From Adiantum capillus-veneris (lineage: Eukaryota > Streptophyta > Polypodiopsida > Polypodiales > Pteridaceae), in assembly GCA_014529385.2 (NCBI GenBank), contig CM043963.1, positions 71,876,412 through 71,940,411 on the forward strand: a stretch of 64,000 bases of DNA, read 5' to 3'. Below the pieces are notes generated by a model that did not search any database, was not told where the DNA came from, and was given only the letters and a program-made list of their open reading frames with translations. Positions 53,623-64,000 of the stretch are shown piece by piece (position 1 is the stretch's first letter; every line of letters begins with the position of its first letter). The translations under genes were made by a program, and so were the position numbers.

Positions 53623-54600
53623 ATGTCAAAGGTGGCCAAGATATCAATGCAGCCCCATGGCCCTAGGGCCATAGGATCTCTATATGGATTATGTGTCACC
53701 CTATGGTCCTTGATCTTATACATTGCCACCCCATGACCCTAGGGCCATAGGATTTCCAAATGGAAAATAGGCAATGTATGGCCCTTGAGCTTATACATTG
53801 CCACCCTATGGCCCTAGGGCCACAAGATCTCACAACATACAATAAGAGAACCTAAGGCCCCTAAGCTCAACGGTGCGGGTTCAAGGGTGGCCAAGATATC
53901 AATGCAGCCCCATGGCCTTAGGGCCATAGGATCTCTATATGGAACATGTGGCACCCTATGGACCTTGAGCTTCTACATTGCCACCCCATTACCCTAGGGC
54001 CATAGGATTTCCAAATGAAACATAGGCAATGTATGGCCCTTGAGCTTATACATTGCCACCCCATTACCCTAGGGCCATAGGATTTCCGAATGGAACATAG
54101 GCAATGTATGGCCATTGAGCTTATACATTGCCACCCCATGGCCCTAGGGCCATAGGATCTCCATATGGGACATGTGCCACCCTATGGTCGTTGAGCTTAC
54201 ATATTGCCACCCCATGACCCTAGGGCCATAGGATCTCCAACTAGAAAGTAGGGCAACGTATGGCTCTTGAGCTTATACATTGTCATGGACCTAGGGCAAT
54301 AAATCTCCAACTGGAACATAGGGCTATGTATTGGAGCTTATCCATTGTCGCCCCTAAACCCTAGGGCCATAGGATTTCCAAATGGAATATAGGGAAACTT
54401 ATGGCTCTTGATCTTATACATTGCCACCCTATGGCCTTAGGTCCACAAGCTTTCACATTGCCACAGTAGGGCCACAAGGATCTCACAAGATAGAAGAAGA
54501 AAACCCTATGACATAGGATTTTCAAATGGAGCTGAGTGCACGCTTTGATCCTTGACCTCCAACATTGCCGTCCTATGGTGTGAGCCCAGGGGTGGCTGAG
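53623..54600. repeat. Palindromic satellite array I (unit about 75-85 bp)
   Basis: About ten units, each with TTGAGCTTATACATTGCCAC, then CCCATGACCCTAGGGCCATA and GGATTTCCAAATGGAACATA. The core GGCCCTAGGGCC within CCTATGG...CCATAGG is a perfect palindrome in the best copies. No coding frames survive. Confidence 0.9.
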
Positions 54601-56049
54601 ATGTCTTCATAATAATTTCGGCCATTCAAGGTATATCCGTAAGTGGCATAAATTAAAAATAAAAAAATAAAAAAATTACGCTACGACAAACTTTGTCATA
54701 ATGGGTTTTCAAATACACTTATTGATATCGGACAAAAAAATAGCGCACAATTTTTGGGATAATTATTTTAAAATTTAGCTATTTTTAGTGTTTTTTTACT
54801 ATGCAGATTTTGATTATGAAGTCAAATTTTGCTTCATGGGTGTCGTTTCACTCGTACTACAAAGATATGGACATTGACAAAGCCTTGTACCAACCTTTTT
54901 TTTTCCATACTCTTTTTTTTTTCCTGAAAAGCTTTCAATTTCGGAGCCGACGAGCTATGTCTCATTTTCGCACAAAGCCTAGAACTCTAGTAATCTCGAC
55001 TGCAAACCCGTGAGAACAACCCCTACATTCAAAATTCGAATTATGAATTTCTAACCTAACGTAACTAACCTTATCTCTCTCTTTCTCTCTCTACCACAAT
55101 TTTTTTCGCGCTGTCGCTCTCTTTCTCTCTCTCGTTTCTTGCTCGAAACCTACACAGAAACGCGCATAGAGCTTGTCTTTCTCTGTCTCTCTCTCCCTCT
55201 CTCCCTACGCATATAGTTCTACGCCATCGTTGCGATGCGCACACAGATCTACGCAAAGCCATTGCCACAACCTTCAACAGAAGGACTATTGTCGCGACCT
55301 CCCAAACACAGATTTGTTATCATCATCGTCGCGGCCTCAACACACCTAAGTGACTGCTTGCTACTGCTGCAGCCGGTTTTCATCAAACACAGATTTACTC
55401 AGAGTTAACCTGTAGAAACCCTAAACTTTTTTCTTGATTCGGTTTTAACTGTTCTTAATCTAATTACATTTTAGCTAAGTTGTGAATCACCTCTCTCTAA
55501 AACAATAAACAAAAATCATTAATTACATCTCTAAAACTGTAAAACTGTAGACTGTAGAACTATAAAACAGAAAAATCTCTAATTACAGATCTAAAACTGT
55601 AATACAGAATACTCTAATTAGAGACCTAAAAATATAAAACAGAAGACACTAATTAGGGACCTAAATTTGCAAAACAAAAAACTCTTATTAGGGACCTAAT
55701 TCTGTAAAACATAAAACTCCTCATAAGTGACCTAATACTGTAAAATTGTAAAACTCTAACTGCAAAAATCTCTAATTACAAAAAAAAATTATAAAAATGC
55801 AAAAGACAATAACTACAAAAAATGCTGAAACTATGGATACCCGTAATTGGGTTGTGGGGAGTTGGGCACACGTTGTAAGAGGACGAGTAGAGCGCATTGT
55901 TGTATGAGGATGGATTAGGGATGGGAAAAAAAAAGAGGCAAAAAGGTGGGAAAGAAAGTGTACACTATATGTGTTTGTAAGATATGGTGTAATATAGTTT
56001 CTTTAAATTCATTTGTAGTCACTAAAATAAAACTAGACATCGAATCTTT
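54601..56049. other. Spacer between arrays, with CT-rich and short AT repeats
   Basis: 54650-55020 is AT-rich with no gene recognised. 55070-55200 is CT-rich (TCTCTCTTTCTCTCTCT-type runs). About 55490-55800 holds six to eight diverged copies of a unit of about 35-40 bp (TAATTAGGGACCTAAA..TGTAAAACA). Nothing coding is supported. Confidence 0.5.
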
Positions 56050-57450
56050 AGAAGGGCAGATAGGGTGTGGCTACATAGGGTTTCACCTCATACTAAAGAG
56101 TAACATATGGACCTAAGGCACCCTATGACCATAAGGCCATGGGGTGGTCTCACATCGTACTATAGGGTGACCAATGTCCCATTTGGCCATAGGGTGCCAA
56201 TGTACAATCTCAAAGGTCATAGGGTTCCCTATGTTCCTATTGAAGATCCTATGGCCATAGGGCCATAGGATCTCCAAAACATATATATGGTACTATGGCC
56301 ATAGGATCACATGGTGCTCTATGTCCGATCTAGAGACCTTGTGGCCCAAGGGCCTTAGGGTGGCAATGTACAATCTCAAGGGCCATAGGGTTCCCTATGT
56401 TCCTTTTGGAGATAGGGTGGCACTAGGGCCATAGAATCTCCAAAAGCAACATAAGGAACCTAGGGCCATAGGATCAAAGGGTGACCTATTGGAGACCTTG
56501 TGGCCCAAGGGCCATAGTGTGGGAATGTACAATCTCAAGGGCCATAGGGTTCCCTATGTTCCTTTTGGAGATCCTATGGTCCTCGGGCCATAGGATCTCC
56601 AAAATGAACATATGGCCCTACGGACATAGGATCACAGGGTTCCCTATGATCCTTTTGGAGATCCTATGGTCCTCGGGCCATAGGATCTCCAAAATGAACA
56701 TATGGCCCTACGGACATAGGATCACAGGGTGCCCTATGTCCCATCAAGAGACATTGTGGCCCAAGGGCCATAGGATGGCAATGTACAATCTCAAGGGCCA
56801 TATGGTTCCCTATGTTCCTTCTGAAGATCCTATGGCCCTAGCGCCATAGAATCTCCAAAAGGAACATAAGGAACCTATGGCCATAGGATCAAAAGGTGCC
56901 CTATGTTCCATCTTGAGACCTTGTGGCCTAAGGGCCATAGAGTGTATTTGTACAATCTCAAGGGCCATAGGGTTCCATATGTTTTTTTTGGAATCCTATG
57001 GTCCTATATCCATAGGATCACAGGGTGCCCTACGTCCCATCTAGAGACCTTGTGGCCCAAGGGCCATAGGGTGGGGTGACAATCTACAATATGAAGGGCC
57101 ATAGGATTCCCTATGTTCCCTAGGGTCACAAGGTGCCCTACGTTCCATTTGAAGACCCTATGGCCCAAGTGCCATAGGGTGGCAATGTACAATCGCAAGG
57201 GCCATATGATTCCCTATGTTCCTTTTGGAGATCCTATAACCCTAGATCCCTAGGTGCATGGGGCTGCCATGGTGCCCGTTAATATGCACCATGGTGTACC
57301 CTATGTACGTAGGCCACCTTCGGGCCCTTGGATTCCCTCTGTCCCATCTAAAGACCTTGTGGTCCAAGGGCCATAGGGTGACAATCTACAATCTCAAGGG
57401 CCATAGGATTCCCTATGTTCCCTAGGGTCACAAGGTGCCCTACTTTCCAT
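56050..57450. repeat. Palindromic satellite array II (unit about 150-170 bp)
   Basis: Units carry several palindromic cores: GGCCATAGGGTTCCCTATG, TTTTGGAGATCCTATGG, TCGGGCCATAGGATCTCC, and CATAGGATCACAGGGTGCCC, with CTTGTGGCCCAAGGGCCATA. A stretch of 80-odd bp is exactly duplicated at about 56560-56720. Occasional ORFs (56481-56849) are translations of the repeat. Confidence 0.9.
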
Positions 57451-60420
57451 CTGAAACAATGAGGGCACCTTGTGGACTTTGGGCCATAGGATCTCTATGT
57501 AGAGCATAGAGCAAAGAGCATAGAGAGCTTCTTACTAGCATAGAGGGAACCCTATGGCCTTTAGGCCACAAGGTGTCAATATAGAGATAACAGAGGTTCT
57601 TACTAGCATAGAGGGGACCCTATGGCCTTCAGCCCACAAGGTCTCCTCAATATAGAGAAAATAGTGTTTTTTACTGTCATAGAGAGCACCCTATGGACCT
57701 GGGTCCATAGGTTGCCAAAAAACTGTCATGAATGGTTTCTTTAAAACATACAGGGCACCTTGTGCCCTTAGGGTCATAAGATTGTAGAGCATAGAAAGGT
57801 TCTTACTAGCATACAGGGGACTCTATGGCCTGAAGGCCACAGGGTCCCAATATGGAGCATAGATCGGTTCTTACTAGCATAGAGAGACCAAATAGTGCTT
57901 TATACATGGGGCCATAAGGTGTCAAAACAATGAGGGTTTTTCAAAACAATGTGGGCACCTTGTGGCCTTGGGGCAATAGGATGTCAATATAGAGCATAGA
58001 GCATAGAGAGCTTCTTACTACCATAGAGGGAACCCTATGGCCTTCAAGCCACAGGATGTCAATATAGAGAAAACAGAGGTTCCAACATAGAGGGGACCCT
58101 ATGGCCTTCATCCCACAAGGTCTCCTCAATATAGAGCAATAGTGGATTTTAATGGCATAGAGAGCACCCTATGGCCCTGGGTCCATAGGTTGCCAAAAAA
58201 CCCTCATGAAGGGTTTCTTTAAAACATACAAGGCACCTTGTGCCCTTAGGGTCATAAGATGTGTAGAGCATAGAGAGGTTCTTACTAGCATACATAGGAC
58301 CCTATGGCCTGAACGCCATAGGGTCCCAATATAGAGCATAGATCGGTTCTCACTAGCATAGAGAGACCAAATAGTGATTTATACCTGGGAGCATAATGTG
58401 CCAAAACAATGAGGGTTTTTACAAAACTATGAGGGCACCTTGTGGCCTTGGGGCCATAGGATGTCAATATAGAGTATAGAGCATAGAGAGCTTCTTACTA
58501 TCATAGAGGGAATCCTATGGCCTTCAGGCCACAGGGTGTCAACGTAGAGAAAATAGAGGTTCTTACTAGCATAGAGGGGACCCTATGGCCTTCAGCCCAC
58601 AAGGTCTCCTCAATGGCATAGAGAGAATCCTATGGCTCTGGGTCCATAGGTTGCCAAAAAACCCTCATGAAGGGTTTCTTCAAAACATATAGGATGTGTA
58701 GAACATAGAGAGTTACTTACTAGCATAGGGGGGACCCTATGGCCTTCAGGCCATAGGGTGCCAATATAGAGCATAGCTCGGTTCTTACTAACATAGAGAG
58801 ACCAAATAGTGCTTTATACATGTGGCCACAGGGTGCCACAACAACATTGAGGGTTTTTTCAAAACAATGAGGGCCCCTTGTGGCCTTGGGGCCATAGGAT
58901 GTCAATATAGAGAATAGAGCATAGAGCATAGAGAGATTCTTACTAGCATACAAGGAACCCTATGGCCTTCAGGCAGAGGGTGTCAACGTAGAGAAAACAG
59001 AGGTTCTCACTAGCATAGAGGGGAACCTATGGCCTTCAGCCCACAAAGTCTCCTCAATATAGAGAAAATAGTGTTTTTACTAGCATAGAGAGCACCCTAT
59101 GGCCGTGGGTCCATAGGTTGCCAAAAAACCATCATGAAGGGTTTCTTCAAAACATAGAGAGCACCTTGTGCCCTTGGGGTCATAGTATGTGTAGAGCATA
59201 GAGAGGTTCTTACTAACATACATGGGACCCTATGGCCTGAATTAGGGTGCCAATATAGAGAATAGATCGGTTCTTACTAGCACAGAGCGGACCCTATGGC
59301 CTTCAGGCCAAAGGGTGCCAATATAGAACAAAGATCAGTTCTTACTAGCATAGAGAGACCAAATAATGCTTTATACCTGGGGCCATAGGGTACCAAACAA
59401 TGAGGGTTGTTCAATGGCACCTATGGCCTTGGGTCCATAGGTTGCCAAAAACCCTCTTGAAGTGTTTCTTCAAAACATAGAGGGCAATTGTGTCCTTGGG
59501 GTCATCGGATGTGTAGAGCATAGAGAGGTTCTTACTAGCATATAGGGGACCCTATGGACTTCAGGCCATAGGGTGTCAATATAGAGCATAGATCGGACCC
59601 TATGGCCTTCAGGCCAAAGGGTGCCAATATAGAGCATGGAGAGGCTCTTACTAGAATATAGGGGACCATATGGCTTTCAAGTCACATGGTGCCAATATAG
59701 AGCAAATAGTGTTTTTACTAGCATATAGAACATCCTGACCTAGGGGGATTGGTTGTCAAAAATCCATCATAGAAGGGTTCCTATGGCCTTCAGCCCACAA
59801 GGTCTTCTCAATATAGAGCGAATAGTATTTTTCAATGGCATACAGAGCACCCTTGGGGCCCTTGAGGCCAACCCTATGGCCTTCAGGCCTTAGAGAGCTA
59901 ATATAGAGCATGGTGCTTTATATCGGCATAGAGACAATGGCCCTAGGGCCATAGCAAAACAATGAGGTGTTTTTGGAAACGATGAGGGCACCTTGTGGTC
60001 TCGGGGCCATAGGAAGTCAATATAGATCATAGAGCATAGACGATAGAGCATAGATCACAAAGAGATTCTTAGTAGCATAGAGAGAACCCTATGACCTTCA
60101 GGCCACAGGGTGCCATTATAGAGTAAACAGAGGTTCTTACTAGCATAGAGGGGACCCTATGGACTTCATCCCACAAGGTCTCCTCAATATAGAGAAAATA
60201 GTGGTTTTTACTTGCATGGAGAGAAACATATGGCCCTCGGGTCATAGGTTACCAGAAAACCCTCATGAAGCGTTTCTTTAAAACATTGTGGCCACCTTGT
60301 GGCCTTGGGGCCATAGGATGCCAATGTAGAGCATAGAGAGGTTCTTACTAGCATGCTGGGGACCCTATGGCTTTCAGGCCACATGATACCATATGGTGTT
60401 GGTGTAGAGGCTCTAAAGGG
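57451..60420. repeat. Palindromic satellite array III, higher-order repeat of about 0.45-0.57 kb
   Basis: The landmark ACAATGAGGGCACCTTGTGG recurs, with variation, at about 57453, 57943, 58424, 58858, 59398 and 59968. Each higher-order unit contains four to six shorter modules built from GGTTCTTACTAGCATAGAG, GACCCTATGGCCTTCAGGCC and GTGTCAATATAGAG. The modules differ in their inner palindrome (GGCCTTCAGGCC, GGCCCTGGGTCC). Later copies are less regular. Confidence 0.85.
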
Positions 60421-60646
60421 GTATTTATGCCATTGAAGGGATACTTCTTTGAGGGTCCTCTAATGTCATAAGGGAACATGTGATCACACTACGATAGAGT
60501 GGCCTAGGTACACTTGTAGAACCAATTTTTTGGCACCCTTTGGACCTAGGACCACATGGTTTAACATAGAGGTGACTCTATGGACCTAGGTCCATATGGA
60601 TGTAATAATATCCATCTTGTCTAAATATATGTCATTCTTTTTACAG
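60421..60646. other. Array end and 5' flank of the next gene
   Basis: Diverged palindromic modules persist to about 60590 (TATGGACCTAGGTCCATATG). CATTCTTTTTACAG at 60633-60646 looks like a splice acceptor, so a 5' untranslated exon may lie further upstream, inside or beyond the array. Confidence 0.5.
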
Positions 60647-63358
60647 AAAATGTCTCAGAAGAGAAAGTCAAAGTCAGTTGATGCAACAGGCTCAACACCA
60701 AGTTCTTGGTATCTAGATTTTCACTTACCAAATGGTGGAAGTGATGAGAAAGTCCAGTTGTTCTTTCAAGATAAAGAGCAATTGCCCTTCAAGGACTGTG
60801 GTATTGTCAAGGAGATAAAGAAAGATTGTTCAGATATTGAAATTCCTTCATGCCTTGGAGTAAAACTACTCAATGGTGACTCCTACTTGTTGGAGCCTGT
60901 GGCCTTTGCTCAAAAATTGGTGAAGGTTGATTATGAAGGAGTGACAATGACAAAAGCAGGGTGGGTGGAGCTTCAAGACGACACTTCAGGTGAGAAATTT
61001 ATAGACTTATATATTGAGGGCTTTAAGAAATTCAATCAATATTTAGGTAAATTGAGCAGCACAAAGAAGAATAAGAAGCGAAAGAATGAAGACACAGGTA
61101 CAACAAATCAATCTAAGACGCTCAAGGAGAGTCAGACTCCCTCAATTGGAGAAAATAGTGGAAATGTGGCTGAAGAAAATCTTTCAGTTATACCCTTACA
61201 GACTCAAGAAGCAGGAGATTCTAGTGGACTTGCAACCCTAATAGTTGGAACCCCCTCAGTGGTAGTGGTTGTGGACTCAGCATCCTTAGCTGTGTTGGAC
61301 TCTATTATACAGCCCAAAGAAAAAAATCTTGATAAAGAAGTTGCCAAAACTTCTAAGAGTGGGCTAGATGGATACGTCGGAATTGAGCACTATTTTAAAT
61401 TTGGTGTACAATTCACCCAATTGATCCCATTTGAGCAATGTAACCTTGCACCAGATGGCTATAGATGTAGACCATTGTCATATGTTTATGTGAAATATCT
61501 CTTGAAGCAATTTGCAGGGCACTCTAGGCCAGTCTCCAGTGTAGCAGACTTGATGCCGTATAACCCAATTACAAAAATGCCTTTACAAACAGCTAAAGTG
61601 CATGGAGACAAGCTATCAACATACCACTACTGGATTCTAGCTAGTCAGCATTCCATCATAGTGGATAGAGCTTTTTCTTGCGTAACAACAACACTAAGTA
61701 TGCTTTGAGAAAAGAGTTCTACAAGTTTAGAACTGCAAGGATAGTGGTAGACTCTCCGAAAGAGGTTGCTGTTTGAATTTCCAAAATGGAGAACATGGAG
61801 ATAATAACAGCAATGAAACACTAGCCTTATGTGGAGGTCTTGAAGCATGGCCGTAGTCAATGGCTTGCATATTCTAAACCAACAAAATCCAAGGCAGGTG
61901 TTCCTGTCGGTCATCCGAGTCGAGCAGGTTGGGATGTAAGTTCCACTTCCCTATGCTTGTTTTTGTTACAAATATGTCTTGAAATAAAGTTAATTTTCTT
62001 TTCTTTATTTTGAAGGCCTTCGTAAATGTGGCGAACATCGTGTTCAACCATAAATCATTTGCCAACAAAGAAGCACACATGGTCATGTACGATGATGAAA
62101 TCTATGATCAGTGGATACACATCTTGGACAAGCATCAGACATCAATTGATCGTGGGCGACAACCAAGCATAACAACCTTTAGATTCCTAAATGGTTTAGA
62201 AGATAATGATGTCAAGCTACTACAAGAAGAGCTGGCAGATGAGAAGATCTGCTTAGTGAAGCAACCACGTCAAGCGGGCATGCTCGACCTCACTGCACGT
62301 GCAACGGTCTTAAAGAAGACCAGGTTTTTTGAGCCTCAAATGTTGATGGCATTTAAAGAGATAGATCCATCAACAATAGCAGTTACTTCATGGGATAAAT
62401 GTAAGTCTCATTATAACATTACAGATGAGATTTACAAATCTCTCTTCACGAGTTGTATGCAATGGCTAAATCTCCTACTACAAAAAGGAAAGGAGAAAGG
62501 GCCAATTCCTGAGATCACTAGGGGATATGTGCAGTGGATCATTGCACAAAAGAATGGCACTTCTAGTTTGCAATTCATTTTACCATGGACAATCAAGTGT
62601 GTTGGAAAGAATTTGGAAAGCTCTAAAATTCGTGTTGGTGTTTGCATCATAGACACAACACACAAAAGTCTTACATCTAGTGGTTGGAGTGCTGCCCAAT
62701 TTGGTAAAGTAATTGATGGAGTATGTGGGGTAGCACATCAACCATCAGAGTTTTTAATTGCCGGCTTAGTCAAGTATCAGCATGTTGCTTCCCTAGAGAA
62801 GGCAATTTCTGAAAAAGCTAAATGGTATAAAATGCATGTTCTACCTTTGAGCTCCTTAATGGGATCAGGGACCATCCAAACATGTGCTCTTTGCAAAGTA
62901 ATTTTTGGGGTTTGGGCATTTTTCAGTCAAGGAGAGCAGTACACCAACTACTCTAGTGTTAAAGAGTCATTGTTGGAGCCAATTCATACTCTCTGGATCA
63001 ATGACGACGAGTATGATGTTGTGACCACGGCCAAATCCTTTTTGTACGTCGTGCAATCAAATGCATCTGTCTCAAAGAAGATGATCAAGTGATAGATATC
63101 TTCTCATTAGGCTATGGGACTAAAGAGGCACTACAACAACAGAGAAAGGTGATATCAGTTGCATGTAGTAGTGATCAAATGACGCAATTGAAATCTCTTT
63201 GCCATTCCATAGTGGAAGAAGACCTTGATCTTAGAAGGTGGGCAGGTGTGGATAACACAGAGAAAGTCAATGCCAAGGATTTAGAGAAAGAAGAAATTGA
63301 AGAACCATTGGATGCAAGTGCTGAGGCCATTCTAGAAATTCTACAGGAACCAGGTTAA
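60647..63358 (+). pseudogene. Second ParB-methyltransferase-like gene, lightly decayed
   Basis: The likely start is the ATG at 60650, three bases after a CAG acceptor (MSQKRKSKSVDATGS); the in-frame ATG at 60596 lies in repeat sequence. Exon 1 has a basic nuclear-type patch (KKNKKRKNED), a Ser/Thr-rich middle, then FTQLIPFEQCNLAPDGYRCR, YVKYLLKQFAG and YHYWILASQHSIIVDRAF, which I read as a ParB-like fold with QHS at the (D)GQHR position. A one-base shift near 61665 and two stops (61775, 61824) follow. The frame KYALRKEFYKFRTARIVVD and KHGRSQWLAYSKPTKSKAG runs to a GTAAGT donor at 61936. Exon 2 (from 62016) is open for 1,074 bp: KIRVGVCIIDTTHKSLTSSG at the place of motif IV. After a frameshift near 63080 comes QVIDIFSLGYGTKEALQQQR, a motif I-like sequence, then an acidic tail. 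No database check was possible. Confidence 0.5.
61936..62015 (+). other. Intron of the second ParB-methyltransferase-like gene (80 bp)
   Basis: GTAAGT at the 5' end, a T-rich tract (TTTTCTTTTCTTTATTTTG) and AG at 62014-62015. It joins SRAGWD to AFVNVANIVF in phase 0. Conservation of the frame across it supports a once-expressed eukaryotic gene rather than a processed copy. Confidence 0.7.
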
Positions 63359-63659
63359 GCTAGCCACCCATGATATTACATTACTGATATTTAGATTATT
63401 ATTGTTGTCATTTTATTTTATTTGTCCCATCTCAAATCTGCCCATGATGTTAAAAACATTGATGTTTGGCTTGTTATTTTTCTCAATTTATTTTCTTTGA
63501 AAAAATGTGAACTTGTGAGTTTGAGTTTTTTCACAATAAATGAATTAGACTTAAGTGTATAATATTATATGGATATGTTTTGGTAAATAGAATTCTACAT
63601 TTATATATGGTCATAAGATATATATTATGTAATACTTTAAAGTTAATTGATCATATGAG
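63359..63659. other. 3' flank of the second gene
   Basis: AT-rich, with AATAAATGAATTAG at about 63535 that could act as a polyadenylation region. No other feature. Confidence 0.4.
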
Positions 63660-64000
63660 GTTTGGGAAGAATACACTATGACTTGAGGATCATAGAGTTC
63701 TTTGTAGACTTGAGGATCATAGAGTTCTTTCTAGACTTGACACCCTATGGCCCTAGGGCCATAGAATCCCCCAAAAGAAAATGGGGAACCCTACAACCTT
63801 ACAGATGTAGGGTGATTACACCGAGTCTCTAAAAGGGCACATAAGCATCTGGGTTACTCTATAGCCTTAGGCCCATAGAATCCCCCAAAAGCATTTGGCT
63901 ACCCTACAATCTTACGGATATAGGGTGATTACATAGAGTCTTTAAAAGGGCACATAAGCATTTGGGCTAGTCTACATCCTTAAGGCCATAGGGTGTCAAC
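63660..64000. repeat. Palindromic satellite array, downstream part
   Basis: Two and a half units of about 120 bp containing ACACCCTATGGCCCTAGGGC, CATAGAATCCCCCAAAAG, TAGGGTGATTACA and AAAAGGGCACATAAGCAT. The same CCCTATGG-core palindromes as 53623-60420, so the gene at 60647 is enclosed by related arrays. Continues past the window edge. Confidence 0.85.

Noticed and set aside
55071-55277. Arg/Glu-rich - strand ORF
   Set aside because: Arises from the CT-rich tract; no domain and no conserved start context.
56481-56849. 122-residue ORF with repeated GHRI motifs
   Set aside because: A translation of the palindromic satellite; the protein periodicity follows the DNA repeat.
53623-60420. CRISPR-like array of palindromic repeats
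   Set aside because: The spacers are themselves repeated, units vary in length and there are no cas genes; the context is a eukaryotic nuclear satellite.

Overview
This window is nuclear DNA of a land plant with a large, repeat-rich genome. The evidence is LTR retrotransposons of plant-type lineages (a chromovirus family and a Tat-lineage element with two RNase H domains), primer binding sites matching plant initiator tRNA-Met and tRNA-Asp, canonical GT-AG introns, TATA boxes and long AC/AT microsatellites. There are no bacterial operons. A fern or other non-angiosperm is possible (abundant AC microsatellites, prokaryote-like gene architectures), but the sequence alone does not settle this. 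No gene in the window can be called intact and housekeeping with confidence.

Layout. 1-20284: a chain of degenerate + strand chromovirus copies in the order integrase end, LTR (1327-3116), integrase, LTR (13505-15040), then gag-protease-RT-RNase H-integrase (to 20284). The second integrase is split by an 8.9 kb non-coding LTR element on the - strand (3282-12158) with a GGATT target site duplication, a tRNA-Asp primer site at 11180-11200 and an unusual inverted extra LTR. 20285-21984: the 5' end of another - strand retroelement (gag, leader, tRNA-Met primer site, part of an LTR). 21985-30020: a - strand Tat-lineage element with LTRs, protease, RT, RNase H, a second (archaeal-type) RNase H and integrase, all decayed. 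30021-37034: a hAT-type transposase remnant (+), a protein-kinase-like pseudogene (-), a small TATA-preceded reading frame, tandem repeats and long microsatellites. 37035-40437: a fourth partial chromovirus copy.

41403-45336 (-) holds the remains of a multi-exon gene. I read it as an AT-hook-like tail, a ParB-like domain and a beta-class DNA amino-methyltransferase. Most splice sites are canonical but there are several stops and frameshifts. 46912-53622 (-) is a non-autonomous gag-only LTR retrotransposon with an intact 499-codon gag, a second intact 239-codon ORF, a 2.6 kb 5' LTR with a good TATA box, and a 3' LTR cut short.

From 53623 to about 60590, and again from about 63660 to the end, are tandem arrays built on a palindromic core (GGCCCTAGGGCC within CCTATGG...CCATAGG), partly organised as a higher-order repeat of roughly 0.45-0.57 kb. 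Between the arrays, at 60647-63358 (+), is a second decayed gene with the same general plan: a ParB-like region, one 80-bp intron, a methyltransferase-like region and a C-terminal motif-I-like sequence. The two ParB-methyltransferase-like genes, each next to a different family of palindromic repeats, are the most interesting content. All domain calls come from reading motifs by eye; no database search was run.
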